A stretch of DNA of 64,000 nt from Beroe forskalii (lineage: Eukaryota; Ctenophora; Nuda; Beroida; Beroidae). Positions 10,640 to 22,779 of this stretch are shown here, piece after piece. Both the position numbers and the translations under genes were made by a program. The notes under the pieces are model-generated. The model saw nothing but the letters and a program-made list of their open reading frames with translations. It was not told the DNA's origin and did no database searches. Position 1 is the first letter of the stretch. Each line of letters begins with the position of its first letter. The DNA lies in the NCBI GenBank assembly GCA_011033025.1, contig WFMF01000440.1, positions 62,001 through 126,000 on the forward strand. The letters run 5' to 3'.

Positions 10640-13600
10640 TTAGGGGTTTTCTGGGCTGATGGACTTGGAATCGGAGTACCGGGGAATGCTGTCTTCCTCT
10701 GCAGTTCCTGATCTAGGTCCTGGGGATGGTTTGAGCTAGACAAAAAGGTTTGAGCTGGAAAAAATCTTAGATCTTACCAAGGGTATTCCATGGGACTGCC
10801 AAGTGGGTCACCAGGGTGAACAGGGGGTTATGGTATACTTCAATTGGACCATTTGATGAGTTAATTGAGCGATTTATTTATGAATAAGGGACTGTGATCA
10901 ACTGCTTCAGTAAATATAACCCACTTAGAATACTCACTCATATTGGAATCAGCAAACTGGCTTTTGAGTTCCTTGTTCTCTGCTTTCAAGGTTTCAATGT
11001 CCTCCTTCTGTTTTTGCAGCTGCTCCATCAAGAATCGGCACGTTTGTTCTAAATCTTCCAATCGTCGATCCTCCTGGCGACAAGAATCCTTATAAAGTTT
11101 TAAAATGGTTTACTCTAATCTATTCATGTTATTTAGTATGAGTTGGTATGATAGACTGATAGAATTGCTAGTAACTGCATAAGCCATAAGAAAGTCTTTT
11201 TATCGGTGATATTGGACAGCTAGTGATAATGTTATGGGTGCTATCACTATCAGGAGTAACGAAATGAAGTTACAAAATGAAGTGCCAAAGGCACGATGCA
11301 CGACTTTTTGTTGCAAGAGATAACTGAGATTGACTGCTGTCAAAAAGTTTTAAAAAAGTTGACGTTCAAGTACAATTTGTCAGAAACTCTGAATCCACCC
11401 GTACCTGTATGACAGGGAGAGAAGTGCTTGCTGTCGCTTCGTCTGCCAGCGCTGCATCACTGAGGTTCCCCACAGTGTCGTACTGCGTGGCCTTACTGAA
11501 CTCAGATTCTATGAACTGGTTCTGCTCCAACTCCTCCACTGCGGTGTCCAGAGAGTTTAACTTCATTTCGAAGGCTGTGAGTTGCTCGTTCACCCTCTCA
11601 AACCTGAAATGAATTAATGAATTACAACTCTCTCGTATCAGTTATATCGTTTAAACCTCAATCCCTAAAGTAAATTAATGAGTGAAAACATTTCTTAGTT
11701 TCTTAAACGCTTAGACATTATATCTCGGAGGGAACTAGCCATGTAAGCGTGACTAAACTCAAGACTTTATTACACACTCTGCCAACACATAAGTGCCACT
11801 AAACCCTTATGATTAATAAAGCCTGTGAAAGTGCCACTAAACCCTTACCTCTCCTCGCAATCCTCCTGCAGTTCCACGTGCTGGGAGGCCAGGTTCTTGC
11901 CATGGTCTATCTGGGAGTTCACTCCGAACTCCAACTCAAGGAGAACCTGCTGGGTCTTCTCTCGGAACCGCTCCACAGTTTCCTTGATGAACATCATCTC
12001 CTTCACCAGCGTGGACTGGTCTGATTTGATCCGTTTGTTCAGGGATTTGAGCTTCTCGTTCATTTCTGTGGTAAGGAGATCCATTTGTTCCCGTATGTTG
12101 GGGAGTTTCTTGTTGGAAAGGGGAGGTGAGGTTTCAAAGCCGTCTGTGTCAAGGTACTGTTGTATCACATCCGAGAATCCTTCTGAGAGACTGCTGTAAT
12201 CTGAACTGAAGATGTTGTACGTCATCTCACAAACTTTTCATACATAATTTTCATAAATAGTTCGGTTGGCCTCTGATCAAATGAACAAAATGTTTTGACT
12301 CGAATTTTGGATGATGAGTTATTATGATTTAGTATTAACCTATTACTTAAATACTGAATTACTTAATCTCTTAATTACCTGTTGACGGCATCCTCCAGCT
12401 TTGCTATCCTGTCCTCCAGATTGACGGTGTAATTGAGTTGTTCTGCCTCCCTCTTCTTGTACTCTGCCCGACTATCTCTGCTCTCCTTCTGCATTGTCTT
12501 CAGGGTCTGTACCATGTTCCGTGACAGACAGTCCAATGCTGGGACGTGATAATGTTATGGGTTTTTTGTGCAACTCCCTCGAACGGCTCGGGTGTTAATC
12601 TGCACTTCTCTGAAAGTGAGAAGATTTTAATTTTTACAACTGCACGAGGTCCGGGGCTCGGCAGTTACCATTGACCTAGTGTAGATGTTCCCGGTGAATT
12701 TGAAATTTGGCTGGGAACAAATCCTATTTGGTAAGCCTTTTGAGTTTGCTGGGAAATAGATTAGAATCTAGTGTCAAATGTAAAAGTATAATATCATTGT
12801 CATTTCAAGAGCATTGTGCTCTCGAACTGTCATCACTTTTATTAATTTATTTTGTTTATATCGACAATTAATCCTGGAGTATAATATAACCCACGGTCAA
12901 TTATATTTAATTCCATTACCCATGAAATCACAACACCTGTCAGAATTGTGGCATCTGGAACTGGAACAACAAGCACTGTCATGAGACACACCTTAATTGA
13001 GCGTTTAAAATTTGGGGCATTTAACGGTTCGGTGATGTATCACGCATCATGATTTGTCAAGAATCTTATATATACCGTGGTGGTGGACAGGTCACACAAA
13101 TATATGTTGCTCAACATCTGACATACCGTCTCTAACAAGTCGTCTAGTCAGTTTACATGTCATGGGGACCATCATGTGTCCAGACATGATTTCAAAGAAT
13201 TTGGATGGTAAGAATTGAGAATCACATAACATATTTTGAGTACCTCTTGGGAGTCAGCTCCTATAAAGACAGCAGCTACCCTAAGTTTCCTGACTTAGAT
13301 GGATCATTTCAGCATTATGTTTCATTTCAGCAAGTCCTTTATCTTTTTATGGTAATTGTCATTTGATGGACTATAGAAAAGCTAAATAGAAAAGCTGTTC
13401 CGATAACCTGATAAAGCATTTAAAATTGCAGACGATTGGTTAAGTGCTTGGAATGCTTCCAACTAATACAAAAAAGGTATTATAAGTTACAGCTTTGGCA
13501 GCTAAATCATTAAACTGACACATCAATCAAACTATTTTGATACATGTTACAAACCTCAATTAGACGATGCATAACCCAAATTTTCGATGATCATCTCAAA

Positions 13601-16600
13601 CTAATATTTTTGGGAAGATTTTAGGTATTGCTGATGAGAAATCGATGGAAGTCGCTCAAAAGAACATTCTATGATAAGCTACCGAGATATAATTCTCTGA
13701 CACTTAGATCTTCAAACGATGTAGGTACTCACATTTAATCTTCTGTTTGAAAGAGGTGTCATTGACTTTGAAGTCAGCTTCCAGTTGATTGATCAGACTT
13801 ATCAAGTCGATGGACAGCTGCTTGACTTTCACCATTTCAGTGTTAGCCTCACTGAGAAAAAATATGGTAATAAAAGTCAGTTTACCCTAGAGAACTTAAA
13901 AGAATTAAACAGTTTTTACTTATCACTCAGTAGGTACACAGGTACTAGACAAGACACAAGGATAATTCATTCTCATGCATAAAATTTAAAAGCCGGTGAG
14001 CACTGACAAAAAGATAAACAGTTAACTCAATAGGGCCTTATAAAATGTCAAAACAATAGGATCATAGTATTATCCAAAGACTTATTAATAACGAAGAAAG
14101 GACGATATTTTTCATTGTCCGGTAATGAAAAACTGTACAATACCGACTGAGGAAAGAGGAAAGCAAATCCAATAGAAGCGAATACAAGAGAGCTATACGG
14201 AATACAAAGCTAATGAATTAAAATACCTGTGAAAGGCTGATGATGAGGTATCCTGATTATCTATCTGACTGGAGTCGGCAGCAGCAGGCTTTTTACAGCT
14301 CTGCTCTAATCCAATAATAGACGGATCACTGCCGTTTACCAGACACACTTCAGGTCTGGTAGAGGCAGGCGAAGTGACGGTGGCTGGAGGCGAAGTGACG
14401 GCAGCTGAAGGCGAAGTGACGATGGCTGATGGAGATTTAGCAGTGGCTGATGGGGAATCGGCGGTAGAGAGTTGTTGATCCTGGGCGGCAAGAGATCCAG
14501 TCCCTTGCATGACACTGAAAAGTACACAGATATATGTACGTCAGGTACTGTGTATATATATTGGAGTGTATGGAGGTACCTATATCTCCTGTGGCGGTGG
14601 CGTCATGGCGGTGAAATGTGGGTATAATTAGTTAATTGGTGTGCAGCAAACAATGAGCTGATGATCTCAGTACAGGATGTGAGTTGCCTGGGAGGCAGCA
14701 GCAAGAGCTCCTATCAGACAACAAAAATAGGAGAAGATAATAATACTGTAGGTACCTACCTGCCTTAGGTACGCCAGAAAATAACATAGGTAGTAACCTA
14801 AACTCTTAAGAAAGAAAGAAAGAAAGAGAAGGAAACACTACTTGGAAACACTACTGGGCTCTTTATGTTGTGCTCAAAAAGTGGGTGATTTGACATCATG
14901 AATTGGACACGTTTTAATGTGATGCTAACATAAACCCCCTGTTACTATTTCCAAGTGCTAACCCCTTTTCCGCCTCTCACCTTTGTCCTCTATATTTTCT
15001 TTACGAAGGATAACGCATCCAGGTTATCATGTGGGGAACAAAAAGCATCTAAAAATAGATCAACACAAAAAGTTTAGAAAAGATAGGTAGGTATGTCTAA
15101 AATCGAGATGTAGTGAAAGTGTATTTCTCAGGTCTGAAGTAATCAATTGGGCAAGTCACGTGAGAGAAAATTAGAAACAGAATGTCATTGCTTGGGAAAG
15201 TGGAAACTATTAAAATGCCCATGCCTCATGTAGGCATGTTGCTCATGTAGGTTGGTAGGTATAGATACTTGAAGCATTCAGTAGGTACTTACAATGTACA
15301 TTAGTACTTTGACCTCGGCAGAGACCTTACTTACAGGGGGCCTATTTCTAATTTCTCGCTTTGTCATATAGGTACCTAATTTTATTTTTTGCAGTGAACT
15401 TTAATCACATGACTTGACTGACTGACATCTCAACAATAATATTACAAACAAAGAAATTTCCAAACAACAACCTTATGCAACTTGTACGAACGGGATAATT
15501 GATATACCTACCTACCCAGAAAAAGGAAAAAGAGTTATAAGTGTGAGCATTATAATATTATACCAGCATTATTTTGTAAATTCCGAAAATTCCGTTTTAC
15601 TACATTGTTTAGGTTGGTATTTATAATTAGGTAAGCACAATGTATCTAACTGTCCAGGGAATTTACTAATTAAGTTTTTATCAGAACATCAGATGAATAT
15701 TCGTTTACTAACACCGTGCCGGTAGTAAAACATATGTACATGCATATTGCATAGTAATTATTTCTTGTTGTAATTATTATGTAGTTTGTAAATTGTACTT
15801 AGGTACTTACCTGTGTGGTGAATTGTGTCACAGGAATTCGTGGCTCATGCAAATAATTAACTAATTTTGCGTAGCCATATACCGTATGCAACAAGATTAT
15901 CACAGTGAAAACGTGAAATATAAGTGAGAGTACATTTTGCTTTTTGTTGCACGAAGAAGTATGTAATTTGGGACACATTCCTTTATCTATGCGTCATCTA
16001 GTTTCTTACTTTGGATTTATTCTATATTCACATAAAATACTAAAATTATATACATATTTTCTCGGAATGTTAGTTTCCTTGAAAAAAGAAAAAATAGACT
16101 GCTTCCAAGCATAAATTATTCCAGATGTTATTTCCATTTTCCAGTGCAGCTTTGATTTCCATCTTACCTGATATGTATCTACCTGTAAAAACCTTAGATT
16201 CATTGTCGCATTAAAATGGGTAATCCAAATTTCCATGATGTCAACTAATGAGTCATGAACAATGAACGACATCTTTATATTCTTACAAAACCTGGTATCA
16301 CTGCAATCCTGTCCATGATGATTGAGTCTATCTTGCAGACACAGCATCAACGCCAGGTCATCTTCTGGGGTAATGTCTTCCGTACTGGAACCACTGTTGG
16401 TGCCGACGGTACCGAGTTCAATGAGGGAGAGTTGTCCAGCGACGAAGGTGGGGTAGGACTTCCGAGAGGGCAGACTATCTGAAGAGAACTCATGATAAAA
16501 GGATAATATGATGTTTGATTCGGGAACTGTAAGAATGTGAAGACAAAAGTGGTTTATATTCTATACTTGATCATTAAGGCATATTATGAACCATGTAGGT

Positions 16601-18958
16601 ACCTTTCTACTTTTAGAAGTAAGAACCCTTCCATTGAAATTATTTAAGTATTTAGCTACACATACCTTTCTGTGTGAGAAGATATTTGCCAGCAAACCGA
16701 ACTGGCTCAATTACGCAGAAGTTGTGGTCTGAAGGCAGGGGCCACTTAGCCACCGACTCAAAGTTGCAGGACACCTGCAGAGTTTGGCTTCCGGTCATGG
16801 TGATACTCCACACGTCACGCCGCTCTATGGTGGTCATGCCTGTGATACGACTGATATAGTGGTACAGACAAGGAATTGAAATGGATGATCTTAGATATCG
16901 AGGTAAAAGTTCTAAAATCTATTTCAGATTTATTGTCTTGGAACTTAAGAACTCAAGAGGTCAAGAGTCAAGAACAGTTTATGGAATTTAGAAAACTTAC
17001 ATTCTACTTTGTAGGTCCTTATCCCGTCGAAGTAAGTTATCATCCCGACCTGCGTGTCCCAGTGAACGTAAATCCTGCCAGGGTTTCAAATAAGTTTTAA
17101 ATTTTGCCTCAATTGGTTTGTGGAATAATCAAGCAACAAACTTCATTAAAATCAAAAGGACATAATTTTGCTGTTATACTGGAATACTGGTATTCAAAAG
17201 TTTAGTTTATAACTTAGAAGTTCTCACTGTCTGACTTCCGGGTTGGTAACCAGCTTTAGCTTGAAGCGTTTGTTAGGAGATACACTCAGCACCACCCAGT
17301 ACAGGGAGAACTCGTTTACTGGTGCCTGGTACTTCATCCCTCTCCGCAAAACCTTCCAATCTGATATGGAGTGTGAAATGAGGACTTGTTTGATTTTCAC
17401 TTCTTTTGGTCGGAATGCTTTGGGCAAGCGGATAAATGTAGAATTATTATCTCGTTTAATGTAGAAAAGTTTAATGTAGAAAAGTTCTGGAAAAGGTCCA
17501 GAGCCAAATATGACAATATTGATTTGCTCAGTGTGAGAATATTCTTCAAAAAAGTGTCTTTTTAAATCAGTATCTTCGTTACCTTGATAGATGGGTTTGA
17601 ATCTGCTACATGTTCTTCCAACTGTCCCATTCTTTTCAGGTGACTTTGTGCTAATCAGCTCTCCTGAACTATATGGAAACTCCAGATCTGCCAATAGATT
17701 TTTATGCTTTAATGTATCCTGTACATATTGTAAATTGATCTGATTGCATTTAATCTTAAATAAACTTAATAAATGAGGCATTATAAGCATATTATGGATC
17801 ATGGAAAGTTAGAGAATTTGGTACCATGTCTGTCAGGCAATAACCTGGTAAGTTGTAACACTTTTGCCCGCAAATTTGCAAGTTGCAGCTGATCTTGCTT
17901 TTTTTGTTTACCATGGTGAGGAACAGCCGAGACATTGTTGTCTGAATGAGCGGTTTCCATTCTCTTTCTGTTGCAGTTCCGGTCCAAACTGTTGCTTTTG
18001 CCGTGGTTATGTTTCAAGGATCCCCACTTTCCCATAATGTGCTTTTGCAGCGTTGTCAACTTTCTTGCAGATCCTGGGGTATTGATATATTTCTGGATAA
18101 AGATATGAGCAAAAACCTCTACAACGATCCATGACATTATGCTCGCTGCAAATGCCAAATTTCATGGGTAACATCAAATCAACAAAGATACTCCAAAGCT
18201 ACAACCATTGCTTTATAGTCATTGGTCTGACGCTATTTGCCCACTTACCTGTTTTATGCTTGTCTGCATTATAAACTTCGTGTGATGTCACCAGATCAGG
18301 TGTGGAGACACTGAGACGCTTACCGTTGCGATCTGTGGCACAGGGGTTATAGTTTAAAGCTGTACCTTTGCGATATCTGAGACATGGTAAGTTATATATT
18401 TTCTAAGGTTTTGATGAAATTCAGGCATCAGTATGTCTCGAAGATACTATAAGAGAGTAACAAATTGGTTATGGTGTCGTTAGTATTGAGTCATTGGCTG
18501 ATGTTGTGCCTCCTCAAAACAATATCAGAAGTATTCTGTTTGAAGGAGCATGGTTTCCCTATCCGATATATTTACCATATCTCCTAGGTTCTTCTTCACT
18601 GCCTTGAAGATCTTTGTGAGTCACATGAGGCCTTTTTCCGGAACCCTGCTTGTTGACTGAATCTGTATAGGGAATTTTTCAATGCTTGAGGTGCGCAATC
18701 AAGGCTACATACTGTCATAGAAGAAGATCATGAAAATTGTGCTTCTGCCAAAATAGAGAATTTGATTATTGTCAGCTTTATAGTGAAGATACGTAGAAAT
18801 ACCATCTCGGAATTCATCGTCTAATTTGCATTGGATGCTTGAATAAAACAATCTATAAATGCCAAGGTTACCCAGAGTCCTGAATTAAACTCATAGAAAA
18901 TGGCTCTAATGTGATATCTCATAAATATGACAACGAAGATCTGCGACTTACCTTGCAT
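10640..18958 (-). CDS. Unrecognised coiled-coil protein, 15-exon gene, about 921 aa
   Basis: I do not recognise this protein. Exons in transcript order: 18958-18952, 18662-18576, 18365-18249, 18145-17825, 17687-17228, 17074-17001, 16839-16666, 16478-16292, 14514-14227, 13851-13733, 12538-12379, 12205-11849, 11603-11405, 11073-10938, 10719-10640. All junctions are GT-AG, and phases add up with no internal stop. The ATG at 18958 has an in-frame stop just upstream; the stop codon is at 10642-10640. Layout: a basic N-terminal third (SARKLTTLQKHIM, RNCNRKRME), a globular-looking middle with beta-rich character (FSLYWVVLSVS, VWSITMTGSQTLQVSC), an SPSA/TSP-rich linker of about 60 aa, then about 330 aa of heptad-like coiled coil (MNEKLKSLNKRIKSD, VEELEQNQF, LMEQLQKQKEDIETLKAEN). 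It ends in an acidic, serine-rich tail SDSKSISPENP. This suggests a structural or scaffolding role, but that is inference. The 17825/17687 junction and the very short first exon are least certain. Confidence 0.75.
14530..16280. repeat. Long intron with scattered GGTACCTA words
   Basis: The longest intron of the coiled-coil gene (16291-14515). It carries repeated TAGGTACCTA or TAGGTACTTAC words at about 14570, 14750, 15090, 15255, 15285, 15370 and 15800, plus an AAAG microsatellite at 14808-14830. No further exon fits the phases of its neighbours. Confidence 0.5.
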
Positions 18959-19597
18959 CAATGAGACAATTTATTGCCAATTAACACTATCACTCCAAAT
19001 CATCTATTTGATCATCAAAATGATCCATAAATTGGATCATCTGTCAGCTATGAGAAAATAGTAATTGAAATATTTTATCGATTCTAGTTCGTGACAAAAA
19101 AGAGCAAAATGTCGTCGTAAGGCTGGTGCAGTTACATGCTGTCCAAGTTTTATTAATAAAGGAATAAAGTCGTGTATATGGCCAGACTAAAATATTTGTG
19201 ATTTTAAAAATATTTTAGAAATGTTCGGTATTTACAAAATATATATATAGAAAGGTTCATCCAGCAAAATATATGGGAACAGAAAAGTGTGAGAAACATA
19301 GGCTGTGTCACCCAAAGGAAAACTGTGTCAAACAAAATATTAATAATACGCTTTTTAACAAATATCCAACTGATAATACAAAGAAAGCTGGGCAAAAGAA
19401 GACCATCAACTGACTGAGTTGGAGAATAACTCACTACTTTCATACCTCACGACTGGGAAAGCTACGTGGATATACCCAAAACATGTCACTTTGCCAAGTT
19501 TCAATGGAGTTTCAATATATCAGCCACCCCGCGATACACTCACACAGCCATGCGATACAGAAGAGAAGCTCCAAAAGTAAACGAGCTATAGCGGCAA

Positions 19598-19670
19598 CTA
19601 CTATACGCCGCGCGCGAGAAATAGGCGGGTAGGATGACGTCATTATCATGGACATTGAAACGACGCGGCA
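19598..19670. mobile_element. MITE D, partial copy
   Basis: Carries TACGCCGCGCGCGAGAAATA followed by GGCGG and TGACGTCATTATCATG. This matches one end of the complete element at 33553-33651 plus its inner TGACGTCA word. GCGGCAACTAC occurs on both sides (19591 and 19667), possibly a duplication made on insertion. The second terminal repeat is not visible. Confidence 0.55.
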
Positions 19671-21084
19671 ACTACAACTCAACTCATACTCACAGAACAT
19701 ATTCTTATATTTCATCAAACTATCTTATAGCATTGCAAAGGCTCTGGGGACGGATTAAATATATAACTATATAACTAAGGAGGTACATAAGAACTTTGGG
19801 GTTTGTATGATATACTCCGCTATATAAACTAAAGTGTTTGAAGTGCTGCAGTGTCCGAATGTACTCTAAATTTAGTACGAGAAATCTGAGATATCATGAG
19901 CTGGTGATTGTACAATACTAAAATAGTTGTGAAGGATTTGATAGTACAGGCACTAACAGTAACCGAAATTCTGATAATCCAAACCTAACTTTATCAAAAA
20001 GTCTAGCAAAACCTTCAATTTTTTATTTTTTTATTCAGAAGAGCAAAAATGGCTTAAATTTAGCTACCTTATTACTTATAGCCCTAAGGTCTCAAAAGGC
20101 TTACCCATGCACCTTAAGGACATGTATTGCAAATATTTTTCAAAACAAATTTGAACATAATAGGTTCGAAAACATTGTTTTTTTTCAATTATTTATCATT
20201 CAGTATTGATTAAGTTTGATAATTGATATGATGCCGGATGGAAAGCCACTGGTATTGCCAGACAGATCTAAAGTCTTTGACAATGTTTCCAAGGTTTTGT
20301 GAAACATATTCCATCATTATTTGATGTACCTGATAGATTCTCATGATGCTGTGATAGTTTATTCTATAGGTTATTTGGTCATAGTAATTTTCATCTCTGA
20401 AAATTCCCCAATTTCAATTAATTGTGTAAAGTGGTAATTGGAGAGTAATTTAAACTATCAAAGTGTCAAATGAAAAAATAAGGCCAAAAATTCCCAATTC
20501 TTAACATATAAAGTCTTAATTATTTGCATACAAGGCTGAAATTTCTATCTCATGAAATTTATATCTCAACAATGATAATTTGGCCGCATGTATTTAAGAA
20601 TGCATCAAATTAGGCTTACATGTAATTAAGCCCTAGGGCCTCAAAAAGGGCTTTATTTCATGTAGCTTAATGACATGTAGGCTCATTTTTCTGAAGGCGA
20701 TATTTCCTGTAATAAGGTAGGTACCATAATCTTCACTGTATAATTTTGCTTCCAACAAAAGAACAAAGCAATGACAGAATAACCGAGGCATATGCAGAGA
20801 GATACATTAGTGCTGCGAGCTTAATTGTCGCGAGGTAGAAAGCTAAACGCAGTGACAAATATCAGTGACAAAAAGTTGTGACTAAAAGCAGTGATGCACC
20901 AATGAAAGGATATACCTAAAATACTTGGCATATCAACAACGAAATAATGCGCCGGCAGTACCTGAGCATATACAGTACCAGCTTATGAAAACGACATAGC
21001 AATATAAAGTACGCTGTGCGGAGTTGAAGCAAAGTATCTGGTGTGGTACTGCAAAGTACAACTACTGAGTACAAGTGCAAGGTA

Positions 21085-21200
21085 GTGACTAATCTACGCA
21101 CAGGGAGAAATATAGGCAAGAATGACGTCATTATCATAGCTCAAAGTAGTAATTTGATGACGTATTGAACCGCCTATTTTTCGTTTAATCTACAGTGCAT
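21085..21200. mobile_element. MITE D, diverged copy
   Basis: The left end reads CTAATCTACGCACAGGGAGA then AATATAGGC. The right end reads GCCTATTTTTCG then TTTAATCTACAGTG; they are imperfect inverted repeats. The interior contains AATGACGTCATTATCAT and a second GATGACGT word. This is the order seen in the complete copy at 33553-33651. Confidence 0.5.
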
Positions 21201-21857
21201 GGTACTGTGGGTAGGCCAGTATAGAAGTAGTAGTCCGTGGTACTTGATTACTCCTTAAGTGACTTCTTTGTCATTGTTATATCGCACTATTTACTGATAT
21301 AGCGCCAAGTGCACGATGAAACAGGATTTGGCTCTGACAAAGTGACAACAGTAACGAGTATGAAACGTATATGCAATGTGTGCACATGGATGGATCAATC
21401 GATAAAATCGTCCAAAAAACGACAGAAAATCGACGAAAAGTAAATTGCGCGCACTGCGAATTGCACGTCTTTATCAATCCCTTTATCGATCGAAGCATGT
21501 GAACGCATATTCGTTATTTTAGTATTTGGGATGGAACTCACAAAACAGAATATTTAACATGGCACAATATTACTATTCCATAGTATTCTAAAGTTCCACA
21601 GTGCAAGTGTTATGCAGCCAGTGACTTAAGTACCAGAGGAATGTGGCGCTGACACTATAGCATGACAAGTCATGTTCCAAGTTGCTTTCACAGCAAGGTT
21701 TTTAGTGGTTTCTGTCTGTGGTAACTATACTGGATGGAATTGATGGATTTTATTAAACAGCTCTTGAGCAATGAAAGCATGTTTTTAATCAACGTAGTGA
21801 ATTAATTACTTTAATCATAGAACTTTCAATAACTTGCCGTCATACATTATCTCAAAT

Positions 21858-21920
21858 TTTGGCAGATGAGCACTTTGAAATCGGCGCCGATTGCAAAATG
21901 CAAAGTGCTCAATTGCCAAA
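21858..21920. repeat. 63-nt hairpin, possible small-RNA precursor
   Basis: The arms TTTGGCAGATGAGCACTTTG and CAAAGTGCTCAATTGCCAAA pair over about 18 of 20 positions. The loop contains a 14-bp perfect palindrome, AATCGGCGCCGATT. The size suits a miRNA-type foldback, but an eroded MITE is equally possible. Confidence 0.4.
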
Positions 21921-22779
21921 GTATGAATAATAAACTTATAAAGTAGTGTTTAAATCGATTGGATCATGATAGCATCTACATTGCCAACGACTGAGCGTTG
22001 CATATACTGTTGAAAACAAGCACAAAAGAAGGAGGTACGGGTCATGACACTACAACAACAGCTGGGTGTCTTTCATGAAACTTTTACTTAACTTTTGTGT
22101 TCAAAAGTTAAGTGCGCACTTAGCTTAAGTGCGAGAAATTGTGTCTTTCATGAAACAAGAACCCATAGGGGCGACTCGTACTTAAGCACAAAGTTGTCTT
22201 TCATGAACGCTCTCAACAACCCGCACTTAACTTGCACGTGATCAAGGTAACGCGGGTCATGTGTCCGAAACACTAGCCAATCAGAGAGTTGGAAGTAGGA
22301 AGTACATCTCAACGGAAAACATGATGCGTGATTCTACACCTTTTCATCAATATATTATTATTGTTTACAATTGCCGTAGCCTTTGCTTGCCCAAACATAC
22401 TATTACTTTGCCTTGACCATACTTTGCCTAACCATACTTTGCCTAACTATACCTTAGAAAGTTAATTCTTCCATCGATACCAAAATTAACTCAATCTCAT
22501 TTGTTGGAAATCAAAACTACCGTTCAAGTATAATATTTTAAGACGTAGGTTTCTTAGATTAAAAAGGATAGTAAAACATTGAATCTATCATCAAAATTCA
22601 AACTAACTTGGTGCATAATCATAACATCTACCTATGATCGATAACTCGTAACTTCTGATATAAATAATCTTATAAAACGCCAAAAAGTTAAAGGATTATT
22701 TTTGATTCATTTTCTTCAGCTCTTCCAGAATCCCCGCCAATAATATATTTCTTGTATTAGAAAGTTCGTTTTTTCCCTT

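Larger units (their letters stand above)
18960..22061. other. Noncoding region upstream of the coiled-coil gene
   Basis: AT-rich intergenic DNA containing the 5' flank of the minus-strand gene. It holds two MITE D relatives (19598-19670, 21085-21200) and a hairpin (21858-21920). No other coding exon is supported. The promoter presumably lies near 19.0-19.2 kb, but I see no definite core element. Confidence 0.45.

Noticed and set aside
16155..16192. 15-bp candidate microexon (GTAGATACATATCAG) in the coiled-coil gene
   Set aside because: It has splice-like flanks, but inclusion in the required phase creates a stop codon.
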